This document shows, piece by piece, positions 10,724-22,050 of a stretch of DNA of 64,000 bases. Position numbers and translations under genes: made by a program. Numbering within the stretch: position 1 is the stretch's first letter; each line of letters opens with the position of its first letter. This DNA is from Takakia lepidozioides (lineage: Eukaryota; Streptophyta; Takakiopsida; Takakiales; Takakiaceae): NCBI GenBank assembly GCA_030704615.1, contig CM060733.1:14074001-14138000 (forward strand). The letters run 5' to 3'. Under the pieces are notes generated by a model. The model made no database searches. It saw only the letters and a program-made list of their open reading frames with translations, and was not told the origin of the DNA.

Positions 10724-13700
10724 ATGGCCGCTGGTGAAGCATCTACTCCGTCTCGGTGGGGTGTGATTCTTTTCGTTTCTGCGGCTCTCTGTGCGTGTTC
10801 GTCTGCTGCTGAAGAAGATTCCCACCTTGGGACCGTCCGTGTCGTCTTCCAGGTCCCCGTCCTTCTCTCTCTCACAAACCCAGACACTCGTCGACATTAT
10901 GCATATTTTTCACTGAATGCGAACTTCTGTTTCACCCTATTTTCGAGCGGGGAGATGTAGGCAAAGTTGTGGAAGGTCACACTCAAGCCGAATCCCACCC
11001 ATAAGGCAATGTTATGTCCAATGGACATGCCCTACTGACTTTCCTGCGCTGAATCCGATATATCCCACAGCTCCAGGGTTGTGAGTTTCGTCCCGAACTT
11101 CGTGTTCCAGTGAGTTGGTCAAACTTTTTTTTATAGCATGTGGCTTTTGTGCGCATCTGCTTGAAGGTTTTAAGATTTAGCACCTTTGTGGTCAGATCCT
11201 ACGCTTCAATGGACGAAAATGACTTCTTGACGAGGAGAGTAACTCATGCAACAGTTTACTTACTTTGGTCCAATTAGGCGATCAAATGTTTTGTGGAACT
11301 GCTGGAATGCAGTTTTTAAACACTACGGTACCTCTCAGTCGGGATTACTCTGCGTAAGGAATACTTCCAAGCTGGGTGTTTCCCACCTTGAGCGACATAT
11401 CACTTCCTTCCCACCTAGCCTTGGAAATAAATGAAAGTGGCTGGTGCAACATAGTAGGCCCAACTGCAACTTTTACAGAAACATCTGTGGAAGCATCTGA
11501 CATAAGTACAGGCTTGAACCTGTCAAGATGTTGCAGAAAATCTCCTCTTGAATTTGTCTCCAGGAAGTCATAGTATCCATAAAACTGTAGATGTTTGGAT
11601 AATGTTAACTATGGCATAAGGACCAGTGTCTGTTGTTCCAACTCTCCCCTTAACAGAGCCTTGCATAGGCAAATGTGCAATCTTAATAACTTTGCTTTGA
11701 TCAGATCCAACCCTCACATAAACAGATGAAAGATATAACTTCAATTTGCTTGCGCAGATGCTGAAGGTGCCCCAGCCTCGCCCAAGGCATGGTATTGGTT
11801 TTGATGGGGACAAACAGTTACTTGTGTCACTGGGTCCATAGCACTAATCTGAGGGCAGTGGAAAACCCTGGAGTGCAAGCCACATTTGGTTTCAAAGATG
11901 GGAAAGATTGACTTAGAAACCAGTAGTGTCAACGCTCTCAGGGGGGCCACTTGGTTGGGCATCAGTCCTTGTGGTCCGTAGGACTTCAGTTAGCAGCAGC
12001 AGTCTCCTATTAGGCGTGGGAAACTAGGATTTAGTGCCACTTCAGAATTCAGGTATAGATTTCCTACAATATTATTAATGAATATGATGGAAAAAGCTGA
12101 TGTCGGGCCCGATTGGTGCAGACAAACTATGGTGACATTGAGTTTGGATTCTATCCCAAGGTTGCCCCCAGGACTGTGGATCATATTCTGAAGCTGGTTC
12201 GGCTGGGTGCATACAATACAAATCACTTCTTTCGGGTGACTATCTCTCTCTTATTTTTGCCATTTGGGGAGGTCTTGTGTACCTTCCGGGATGAGAGTGT
12301 GGAGCCCTAACTGAGGGATTCCATGGCTGAAGGGCACACAGCTTTTCTTTTGCTCTCTTTCAGGTTCCTCTTGTAGTTAGACCGTGTCCTTGGAGATAAT
12401 AATCTTTTTGCTTCTTCGTCTTCTTCTTCTTCTAATCTCTTTGTCCCTCTGGTACCCTTACTCAATAATCTTGTGGCGACATGCAGGTGGACAAAGGATT
12501 TGTGGCACAGGTAGCAGATGTTGTAGGGGGACGGCAAGCGCCGATGAATCAAGAGCAGCATGAAGAAGCAGAGAAGACCGTTCCTGGCGAGTTCTCCAAA
12601 GTGAAACATGTTCGGGGGATTCTCTCAATGGGAAGGTAACTACTTCAGAACCAAGAAGGTTTCCTTTTATCTTAGTGAAGCACCTGACGAAATCTCAACC
12701 TATGGCAACATGTCAAGTTCCTGTCTTGGCAATGAACATATTTCTATCCAGATCTGGTATACATTCTCATCATTGTGGTTCTCTATTCCTGACACTAGTG
12801 TCCCTGTATGTGAGCAGACTGTGTTTTAAAATGTTGCATAACAAGGGACAGTGGCTGAGCAAGGAGACAGTAGAGCATTAGAATGTACTTTGTTTCCCAT
12901 AGCCTTGTGGCCATAGACCCTGCGCCCAGTCTGGACGGAAACATAGGGAATAGGTGTACCTTTGTGAGGGGCTCACTCCAGTAGTGTGACTTACCTTGAT
13001 ATAAATGGTAGAGCATTAGAGAAAGACTGCCGTCCTTCTTTATACGATGGCTGGTGGGTATGCAGGTACGATGACCCTGACAGTGGAGCATCATCGTTCT
13101 CTATTCTCCTGGGAAATGCCCCTCATCTTGATGGACAGGTCAGTCACCATGTACTTGTCTGTTGATGGTGAGAGAGAAGACTCCGGCCGAAGCCAGCATA
13201 AATAAGAGGCACTTCCCTTTGCGGTTTGTCTGTTGAGATTTTCTGTTGATGAGCTTGCAGACAGGAAACAAAAGTGGGACACTAAACATGTGCACAATGT
13301 GAAGGAATGATTGACCATTCCCTCTGTGCTGTGGCTGTGCTGCCTACAGCCTGTCATGGGTTTTTTAATCCCCTCAGCCTCAAGTCTTTGCACTTAGACA
13401 ATGACAATCCAGAGGCAGGGGTCATTGAATATTTGTTTCAGGGCTCGCAGTCACATCATACACGGCATCTACGTAACACCTTTTAAGACCACTGCTTAGA
13501 CTGTATTGAGGAAAGGCCAGACAGGTCATTTTGTAGGACGCCCGCATGTCATTGGCTTCAATTTCAATCATTGGCTGTGTTTGTGGTGCTGTTTAAGTAC
13601 CAATGAAAGACTTTGGTCAAATGTTTGGACATTGTGACAGTATGCTATCTTTGGAAAAATGACCAAGGGTGACGAAACACTTTCTAGGCTTGAGAAACTG

Positions 13701-13783
13701 CCAACCCGCACAGAAGGCATGTTTGTTATGGTGAGCTTGTCTTCCAATCCACTGAAATTAGTTGCATAAAAGAAGGAACCTGC

Positions 13784-13822
<39 letters not shown>

Positions 13823-15189
13823 ATGGTCTCTCTCTCTATTGTTCCGCCCAGTCTGGGCATGGGGTCTATAGCCACAAGCGACGGCAAACAACCTCTTTTG
13901 AGTACATTCTCTCTCTATGAAGGTCTTTACCTTGCCCTTAACATTTATGCCTTCACCCCTACCTTTGTCTGGTGGGGTCCAACATAGGATAAATCGTACT
14001 TGTTGTCAATTGCTATGTTGTGCAGTGGGAGTTAGTATGTTGACAATTTCATGGGTTTGATCATGTTGTTGAATTCATCTTTCCATGTTAAGGGAATGTT
14101 ATGTCAATAATTGTCAGATTCACCTGTGAACATACGCGTGTCTTGTGGTCAACTCATTTCCTTCACCCTTGTGTTGCAGCCACTTGAGCGGATTAGCATC
14201 CTCTCCACATATTACTATGGTAAGTGGGTACCAGTTGGTGACAACTGAGGGAGGTTGACGTCTTGTGAGACATGATTTCACGGGATCTGGATGTGATATT
14301 GAGACCAGTATGCCATCTCTTATCTTCATGCTGCTTGCTGCTTGCTGAAGTTCACTAAAACCAAACAATTTCATGTCATGCTGACTCTAAATGATCGGAG
14401 ACATGCAAATTTAGATGGGTACATGAGGGAGATGTACCATTCCTGTGAATGTTTGATATTGTATACATTTGATGGGGCTGCTAACCCTCCTGAGCTGGTC
14501 AGAGGATTTCATCTCACCAAGTAAAGAGAGACACAGTGAGGGAGAGCAATATGTTTGTCCTAGCAAAAATTGAGGGGGACTGGGTGGGGAAGCAGATATA
14601 GAAGGGCATGTGGTGAGTACCAGTTGTGAAGATGAGATCACCATATTGAGGAGGCGCTTAGTTCAAACAAACAATGTGCTCCAAATGCAGGTATGTTGTA
14701 CCTCATCTCTTGGGCTCATTGCCTGCAATGCCCCCGAAGTTGTGGTTGCACTGGCCGTTTTCTTCTGAGGATTTTTGGGTGAGACCAGTTAATCTGTTCT
14801 GTACTATCTTCTAGACTTTCCTTCCTAGTGCATGCCCCTAGAATGGAGGGTTGTAATATTTGCAGACGTTGCTTGCCATAGCCTTTGTGGCTTTAGACTC
14901 AGTGTCAAGAAATACAGGGAAGAGGAGGCAGAGGCGGAATGGCACCCACTATCATCGCGGAGGACTCACTGCAGACCTTTAAACTGTAGCTCATTCCCGT
15001 CATCCAGATTTCTCAAGGAATCTCTTCACCTAACATACATTTGATCTTAGTAACCCCAGCATACTGCACTCCCAACAAAGAACATGACCAAGTGAGAAAG
15101 AGAGAGGTGCGCATGTGAGCCTCTTGACAGCACAAACATGAACAGTAATTTCCGTGTTTGTTTTGCAGAGGACGAAATGTCTTCCATGA
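10724..15189 (+). CDS. CYP23: Cyclophilin CYP23, secretory peptidyl-prolyl isomerase-like protein
   Basis: Eight exons (10724-10852, 12122-12235, 12487-12635, 13066-13138, 13641-13730, 14180-14219, 14596-14690, 15169-15189) join without frame conflict to 711 nt, coding for 236 residues. Residues 1-30 form a hydrophobic signal peptide (WGVILFVSAALCACSSA), so secretory-pathway or extracellular location is expected. The cyclophilin domain follows: VVFQTNYGDIEFGFYP, HFFRVDKGFVAQVAD, HVRGILSMGRYDDPDSGASS, LGNAPHLDGQYAIFGKMTKG. The C-terminal extension has PLERISILSTYYYD, then a short charged helix and the terminal RTKCLP encoded by a 21-nt exon. These extensions identify CYP23 rather than a generic cyclophilin. 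Several canonical catalytic positions (the Gln, Phe, Trp and His of cyclophilin A) are Ser, Ser, His and Tyr here, so classical isomerase activity may be weak. Introns 1 and 4-5 contain repeats (see separate entries). Confidence 0.93.
12893..13010 (+). repeat. Dispersed ~115-bp repeat, copy in CYP23 intron 3
   Basis: The block starts with catagccttgtggccatag, continues through a gcgcccagtctg core and ends at gtgacttaccttgatataaa. The same order of motifs recurs twice at 63224-63458, and in part, inverted, at about 13843-13896. Size and dispersion suggest a SINE or another short non-autonomous element. No convincing pol III boxes were found in it. Confidence 0.6.
13787..13820. repeat. (CT)n microsatellite in CYP23 intron 5
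   Basis: A run of about 16 CT dinucleotides lies just downstream of exon 5, with further CT-rich sequence to about 13838. It is intronic and not expected to alter the protein. Confidence 0.9.
13843..13896 (-). repeat. Inverted fragment of the ~115-bp dispersed repeat
   Basis: The sequence ccgcccagtctgggcatggg...ctatagccacaag is the reverse complement of the left half of the block at 12893-13010. Together they form an imperfect inverted pair inside one gene, about 0.9 kb apart. Confidence 0.5.
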
Positions 15190-16355
15190 AAATGCGCTGC
15201 AAGGAAAGCTCTAGAAGCTTGACTTTTGGATCCCAAAACAATTTGCAATGGCAGCCAGAGCAGGCTAGCATTGTGTTACGGTAGTGGCTGAAGCCAGGAA
15301 AACCAACTTTGATCTGTCTCATCAAGATCACTGTACAGTATGTATGCTGGCTTCCAGTCTAAAAATGTAACATTTCTCAGGACTGGGAAAGAAGCTCCAC
15401 AGACTTCTGAGCATGTTCAGCCTCCTCCATTCATGTGCCTTCTCATTCTAGGAAAATCAGTCCTTGGAACTCAAAATGTGGCAGCAAGTAGTGTCAATCA
15501 ATCAATCCATCAGCTTTCAGGTACAATTGGTTTGCCCTTTTAGATTTGACAAGGTGTACAATTGCAGCATGACATTATGATGCATCTCTGCAATCAGATG
15601 TTGATACCACCTTTGTCATGGGAGGCGCAAATATGCAAATGGCTTAAGATATGAAACATGTTGCAATAATGAAACATGAAGGGTTTAACTGGATGTATAC
15701 TGAGATGTGTGTGCACCAGCCATGCAATATCTTGATACAACTGAGTTAGACGGTTGACCTACCACCTGAACTATACAGAACAGGTGGTCTCAGTCACACC
15801 GCTGTGCAAAAAGCTCCTTCCATGTTCCTCGGTAGGAAGAAGGCACAAATGTAAAGTACATATCAATGTTCCAGAAGTCTTGGCAAGTACTACTTCACAG
15901 ACTCCAACTGCCTACTCTCTCTTATTCCCACCTAACACATTGAGCACATCTCAAAAGCCACTGGTTATATCAGCAAAGATCCCTCTGTTTCAAAACCCCG
16001 GCCCTCATTAATATGTCAATTCCTCTACTCAGCGATACAGGGAGGTAGGTACTCCACAGTATTTCCTGCCAATCTGAAGAGTTCAACTATACATGAATGG
16101 ATTCACAGGGTGGGATGAAATGGACGTTCCGACCCAAGGTTGTCGTTGTTTGAATATATAACCAGATATAACATTGCTTGTGGCGTGATCCAGTAAAAAT
16201 GCAATCGAGATCAATCTCCTAAGACTGAATCACTTTCAGATACTCAATGTAGATACTCAATGTGTCTGCCTAAACATCATGGAAATGGCAATTCATAAGA
16301 CCAGATCGAGGATGAAGTTAAGGAGATTGGCAGTCCAGCTACTACCAGGCAGGAT
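15190..16355. other. Convergent intergenic region between CYP23 and DUF538 gene
   Basis: The two flanking genes point toward each other, so this holds both 3' UTRs. No open frame with a recognisable domain and no structured repeat was found. Confidence 0.35.
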
Positions 16356-16820
16356 TCACCAGTCGATAAGTGAGGATAGTTGAAGGGACTTCCCTTCACA
16401 GACAGGACTCTCATCGAAGTTGGAGGCCGGAAATTTGGCAGTGACGATCCCCACTTCAAATACGAGCTGGTCATCATCAATGACAGTGATGCCGGTAACA
16501 GTCCACCAAAGAAAGAACGCCTTCACTGTGATTCCTTCCAGATTGCTCAACCGTCCGTAGGACACCTCACCACTGATGACCTTGGCATACTGTAATGGAT
16601 ACCCACCCGTAATTGTGACCCTGCATTTGCCTTCCAGGTTAACCTCAAAATTGCCATTGGATTCAAGCGTGTAGCTGGTCACAATATGTGGCAACAGGCC
16701 TGATGGAAAACCATAATCCTCCAGCTCCTCATATGCTGTTTTATATGCCTCAGCTGGGCCTGCCCTCAATAGGGCCAACACACCGATGACAATAAACAGT
16801 ACAGATGGTGGTGCTAGCAT
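16356..16820 (-). CDS. DUF538 family secreted protein
   Basis: The frame starting at ATG 16820 encodes 154 residues. It begins with a clear signal peptide (MLAPPSVLFIVIGVLALL, cleavage near AEA at residues 23-25) and continues with the plant-specific DUF538 (PF04398) domain. Diagnostic segments are YEELEDYGFPSGLLPH, SYTLESNGNFEVNL, VISGEVSYGRLSNLEGI, KAFFLWW and VFEVGIVTAKFP, ending at the expected SPVCEG region. Family members are usually 140-180 residues, so this is full length. The same frame is open upstream to 17006, but that extension would bury the signal peptide, so the internal ATG is preferred. DUF538 proteins are stress-related and of unsettled biochemical function; lipid-binding BPI-like folds have been suggested. 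The gene has no intron, as is common in this family. Confidence 0.88.
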   Translation of the reverse strand: MLAPPSVLFIVIGVLALLRAGPAEAYKTAYEELEDYGFPSGLLPHIVTSYTLESNGNFEVNLEGKCRVTITGGYPLQYAKVISGEVSYGRLSNLEGITVKAFFLWWTVTGITVIDDDQLVFEVGIVTAKFPASNFDESPVCEGKSLQLSSLIDW

Positions 16821-19048
16821 CGGCAATACCGTTGACTGTCGTCCGGAGACCCATGCCCTCGACGATGCCTGCTGCCGATTAAGATAGACTGAACCGTCCG
16901 CCACCATCACGTCCAGGCCTACAGTAACGCTATCTGAATATGTCATAAGCAAATCCTGCTCCCCAAATTTTCCCTGGTAGATAAAATCCAAGAGATGAGA
17001 CAACACTGAACTCTGGTATGTTTGGTCTCTCCTCCTTTACTCTCATCCGTAACAAATACTGAGACAACAGGCTTCTGAAGACACAAAAACAGAGGCACTC
17101 ATATACACAAGTAGAACAAACTTCCCGAACAAGACGTCACTAATTAAGAATACTCGGGGTCAGACATTTTTCGGTGAGAAATCTGCTCTAGACTCGAACA
17201 TCTAGGTGTGCATTCGAAGAGAACTGAGGGAAAGACGAAGAGAGAAAGTCACTACAAATGGCGCACCTCTCCATTGACAAGGAAAGACTTAGCAATGAAC
17301 CCTGGACTCCATATCAACAAGCTTCTCCAAATCTAGTACAGCATCATACAAGGAACCCAAGATTCCGATCCCCTCAGAAGGAGATACTCACCACTGAATC
17401 AACTCCTCGCCAGCAAACGGAATCTTCTCCAATGCTAGCACCCACAAAAACCCACAAAACTCACAGAAAGACAATCGACACTGAATCCGAGCTTCTCCAG
17501 AGCCTACAAACGCCCCTCACAAGACAATCAGCTCGGATGCATCCCACTCCATCATCTTCTCCAAAGGTCTACCAAGAGCTCGAGAAAGAGCTCGTGGTTA
17601 TCGTGGGTCCCTTTGCACGCCTGCTTATCATTGATACGACCGTTTTAAACTAATACTATTCTGCCACTTGTCCCCATTGACCGGTAGATGCCGGTAGCCG
17701 TTCCACCTGGGTAACAGTGTAGGGACTTGGTTTCGTGCAAACCATTGTTGTATGTGAGACTGTGGGTCACATTCATGAAGCCCCAGTTGAAAGCTGTTTG
17801 ACCTTTCCCCCATATGAACAAGGAGTGAGTCTTCCTAATTGTCGGTTTCTGTTGTCCACAGTTGAGATGAAGCAAAAATGAGAAAGAATATGACAGGATT
17901 GCAGAACTGAGTCCATAAACAGGACACAGAAAGCGAAGGGGCTGTGTTTTGTGTGGTGCCAGACAATCGCGTCTGGATGCAGAACATAGGAGTGTACAGC
18001 AATGGACACAATAGAGAAAGTAGCAACTGAGAAAATAGGTGCAGAACATTATCTTCATGAAAAGTAAATATTGCACTTGCATATCCACCACCTACAAAAC
18101 CTACAATGACCAAGGTAACTGGTGGCTCATCAAATTCAAAGACCACCAGAGATTCATATTAGCCTCTTAATAAGCCTCTTCAGTAAGCTCCTCTGATGCC
18201 TCACTTCTCTAAAAATGATATTGTGAACTGCTGAAATGATCTACAAGACATAGGGAACAGAATCTGATTGGCTTGCAAAGTGCCCGTCAACATTGCAACC
18301 ACCTCTTCCAACATATAGATCTCGTCCACTTGCTGCTGGTGGACCCAATCCTCAACCAAACTGCCACAAACACCATAATTGTACTTAGATGCATCACCTC
18401 AACAACCCTAGGATGTCCTTAAGGAGTAAATTGCCCAGCCCAACTGCGCAATAAGAAGGATTGAACTTGTCCAGGTCAACAGTCAACCCTAGAAACATGA
18501 CACAATTCAACTAAAAGGCTATATGCTGTTTCACGGTGGCACGCCTAAAACTAAGAGCTCCAAAGGAACATCACAGGCTTCACCATAACTAAGTCACCAG
18601 GCCACACATACAAAGTGGGCACCTCAATGCAAGAACAGCTGCTCTTCGCGGAAATCATCGAGGAAAACACAAAAGTAACACCCCCAAAGTCAGATATTGA
18701 AAAACCGGAAACCACAAGAACACCACAAAGCCATCTTCTAATTAGGATAGGAAGTACCACATACAAGAGGGAGCCCCTGCATCCATCTCTCTCCCTCTCT
18801 CACACACACAAGTACTTGCACACGAGACAGTTCCATGTCTGCCAATAATGCTTCTTTTGTTTCTTGTAAATTCTTGTCTCTGTTCTTCAAGCTTTCCATA
18901 CAGTTCTTATTTGTCTTTCTTTCTTTCTGTTGCAAGTACCAAATGTACCAACGTGCAGTCCAGACCCAGATTATGTCTTTCAGGTGTATACTTCCATGGG
19001 CTTGAGTTTTGTTTCAGTGCCTAGATTCCTTCTTTGTAAACCATCCTC
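16821..19048. other. Upstream region of DUF538 gene and intergenic
   Basis: The first several hundred bases are the DUF538 5' flank. A 131-codon plus-strand frame at 17258-17653 is Ser/Thr/Pro/Gln-rich with recurring cttctcca segments at about 17321, 17425, 17491 and 17556. It has no recognised domain and is probably not a gene. The remainder to 19048 shows nothing supported beyond a TC/CA-rich tract near 18785-18812. Confidence 0.3.
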
Positions 19049-22000
19049 TCACCTCAATTCATCTGCTCCAAACTTGCTGCAGTCACGATACATGAGCTTG
19101 ACCACAGGCTGCAAAATGGCAGGGACCACCTCCCTTGCTGATACTAGAGAGCTCGCTCTGCCCATCCCTCCCCTCATTCCTGACTCTTCACCTGAGACTT
19201 GCAAGGTTTGTTGCCTGTCTAGCCCATCCAATGCAGCTTCAGGCCCTGGTACATAATTTGTGTTACATGCACCTGTGCAAATCCATGCATCTTGGTTGAG
19301 AAGAACAAGCTGTAATAGGGGCGCCTGTGATGTGAAGCTTCGTACCAGATAGCGACACGAGCCAGTGCCCTCCGTGTTGGCTTGCAGTTGATGGGTGATC
19401 ACTCTCTCAAGAGTATGGTGCCTGGCAGTACAATAAAACAGTAAGTGACAGTAATTGTGCAGTGAAAGACAGACGGAGAGAGACAGGGAGACCCCCAGCA
19501 AGGAGGAAGACTTGTGCTCATTGATGTGTGCACTGTAAGATCCCTGTGAAGCTTGAAAGACACTAAGCAACTGACTCTGAGCGAAACTCTACATGTACTG
19601 ACAGGCACTTGACTGACTCTGGCTATTTCACATGTAGCCAGAAAGAATTGGAGTTCACTGGAATGGCACCTGGGGTGTTCTAGAGGAGCCAGGAGAGCTG
19701 CATACATAAATTCAGAAAGGGTTCCATCAAACCTGAATACATTAAGAGAGCTGCGGGAAACTTCATCAGTTGAAATGAGGCATTTAAAAAAATGCACCCC
19801 TTTCTTGCTGCTGTTTGGATGGCGTTCAGTTTCCTTTGAGCTTGCACCCACCAAAGATGAGCAAGCATTACAAAAGTAAGGGTCCCATTCAGATGCTTCG
19901 GACGGACCCCCTGGCCCTGTCATAAACCCATTCCCCAGGCTCATAGAACCTGTTTCAGCTTCTGGCAAACTGTGCATGCCTCTGGCGGCAGATTCTATGT
20001 TGGCTTTTGAAGGAATAGTCTCCTTGAAGCACTTACTTGACATGCAACAAGAATTGAGATTTTCTAGTTCACCCTGTATCCCCTCCATGCCAACCCACTC
20101 ATTAGTAGCTTGTGCAGGATCTCTAAGAGCAACTGGGTGTTGAATTGTAGTTGTGAAGGCCCCTGTTGGAAATATGCAATCAGGAGTCACAGAACTTTCG
20201 GTTGCTGTATCTCTCCAGCATTCCCTGTCAACAGCGGAGGAGACATGCAGCTCTTCATCTCGACAACGACTACCTGAAACATCACAGCTAGTGATAAGCA
20301 GGCCGGTTTCACCACCCACCTTGTCATTCAGTAGTCCCAAAGCACCAACATCGAAATTTCCCACCGTTTCTAGATTCTGCGGCATGTGGTGCAAAGGTTG
20401 TTCCAGGGACTCAGGATTTGTGTTTCCAACCCATGAAATCTCTTGAAGTCCCTGGATTGGTGTATTTAGGTCAGCCTTGTTGTTTGGCCTCGTGCCCTCT
20501 GGATACATGTTGGAAGATGTAACCTCTCTGGTGCATGGATCACCAAATATACCTTCTTTATCAACAAAATCATCCTCTCTGTTCCCCAATCCCTCCTCTT
20601 TTGACATATCAGGATTTGCCCTAGCATCTTCAATGCCCACTCCAGCTGCTGTATCAGCATCGCAATCTAGAGCATCTTTGACTGTGATGTTGCAAGCCCC
20701 ATCACCCAAGATATCATTGTGATGCACAATGCAAGTGGTGGATGTCACAAGGCATGTCCCCTCTGCTGGAACAAAGAGCTGCTGGAACTGTGCAACAAGA
20801 GACTCTGTCTTGACACCAAATGAGGAACAGCAACAAGACCCAAACCAGTGTTCTGCTACTTCCCGCCAGTCTGCTGAAGGAAGTTCTACAATGCGCCTAC
20901 AAGCCACCAGAACTTCTTTAAATCCTCCAGAAAGAGTTAATTCTACTACAAGATGACTAATTTCAAAGACAAGGACTCTGATGAACAACTTTACACCCTA
21001 AGATCATAAACTTTCAATAAAGCCCAATCTTTGGTCAAAGCCCACTCATGACTGATTGTGATATGAAGTTTCTCTTCCTTCCTATCCATGGATCTGTTTA
21101 TGTCAAGTCACAGCCAGAATTTTACAAAGTAGAGTTATGGAAATGTGCATATTCATTGGGGCTATGATTACCTGAATGGAGTGTGTGTGAGCTTAGACGA
21201 GCACACGTTGCAGTAAAACATAATCCCTTCATGCGACGTAAGGGCTTGTGCATCTGAAATTTCCGCCCCACCAAGAACCACCACTTGACACTTCAAAGTG
21301 TGTACTCGTACAGGGACTACCGACGAAGACCTCCAGAAGGTCCCACCGGGATTCTCCGTGAAGATGTGGAACTGCTGAAATTCAGCTGACTTACAAAGAG
21401 GATGCAAGGGTCTGAATTTTTAAAACAACCGGGCATCATTGGGTTATTCGAAGCAAGTTCGAGCACTGCTCTTCCGGTACATCTACTTTACAACGGTGGT
21501 TGTGGTTGCACTGACCCATTGTCCATTGGGTAGAGCGATTACGCGACCTCCTCTGGGTGTGAGAGAGAGACAGAGAGAGAGAAAGAGAGAGAAGAGGGGC
21601 GGGGAAGGTACCAGAGTCCAAAGAGAATGAGCATCTTAGCTCTTTCAGCGCTTCATGGTTGCCTTCCTTCTCATTTCTGAGTTGAGAAGCATCCGATGAC
21701 AGCAGTTCCAACAGAGGAAATCCCGAACGAAAGGACCCATCCAGAGATAGAAGCTGTATTTTGATCTCTATATGGTCCCCACGAGCCGAGAAGCGAATGG
21801 GAGCAGAGAGGTCCAGCAAACAGGGAGGTATTGGAACATGGAGAGAGTGAGACTTTCCATCCGCAGAGTCCCATCGACAGTTGAGAACAGAAAACGGTGA
21901 GGCGGGAGGACCTTGGAAAGTAGTTTCGAGGTCGAGACAGTCACCAAGGGGAGAAAGCAAATTATGGAAAAGAGAAAGGCGCAGGCAAAGTAGATGATGA

Positions 22001-22050
22001 AGTGCTTCGTATGAAAACCGCCACTCCTCTACTGCCGCCATCTCGCCCAC
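19049..22050 (-). CDS. E2-binding HECT_2 / UBE3D-type ubiquitin ligase
   Basis: Four exons on the minus strand (22050-21612, 21385-21172, 20977-19733, 19421-19049) join in phase to 2271 nt, 756 residues. The first exon gives the conserved N-terminus EEWRFSYEALHHL...VPIPPCLLDL. Exon 2 encodes a CxxC pair in MFYCNVCSSKLT. Exon 3 encodes PSADWREVAEHWFGSCCCS, GTCLVTSTTCIVHHNDIL and a second CxxC pair in PYFCNACSSLVGA. The last exon carries HTLERVITHQL, PLLQLVLLNQDAW and the C-terminal LQPVVKLMYRDCS. These match the plant HECT-like E2-binding proteins (PF09814), related to animal UBE3D, which bind UbcH10-class E2 enzymes and promote ubiquitination. A long, poorly conserved insert separates the two cysteine pairs in exon 3. 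The exon 2 acceptor at 21386 was chosen because the stronger-looking TTCAG at 21412 breaks phase. The upstream Met pair (22050, 22041) leaves the start ambiguous by three residues. Confidence 0.85.
21558..21600. repeat. (GA)n-rich microsatellite in intron 1 of the HECT_2 gene
   Basis: A GAGA-rich run with occasional C/A interruptions lies within intron 1 of the minus-strand gene, where it reads as a pyrimidine tract. Confidence 0.8.

Noticed and set aside
16821-17006. N-terminal extension of the DUF538 frame by 62 codons
   Set aside because: It would place the signal peptide internally, and family members start at the internal ATG.
17258-17653. 131-codon plus-strand frame upstream of the DUF538 gene
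   Set aside because: Low-complexity Ser/Thr/Pro/Gln composition, no domain, and recurring cttctcca segments explain the open frame. No splice or start context supports a gene.
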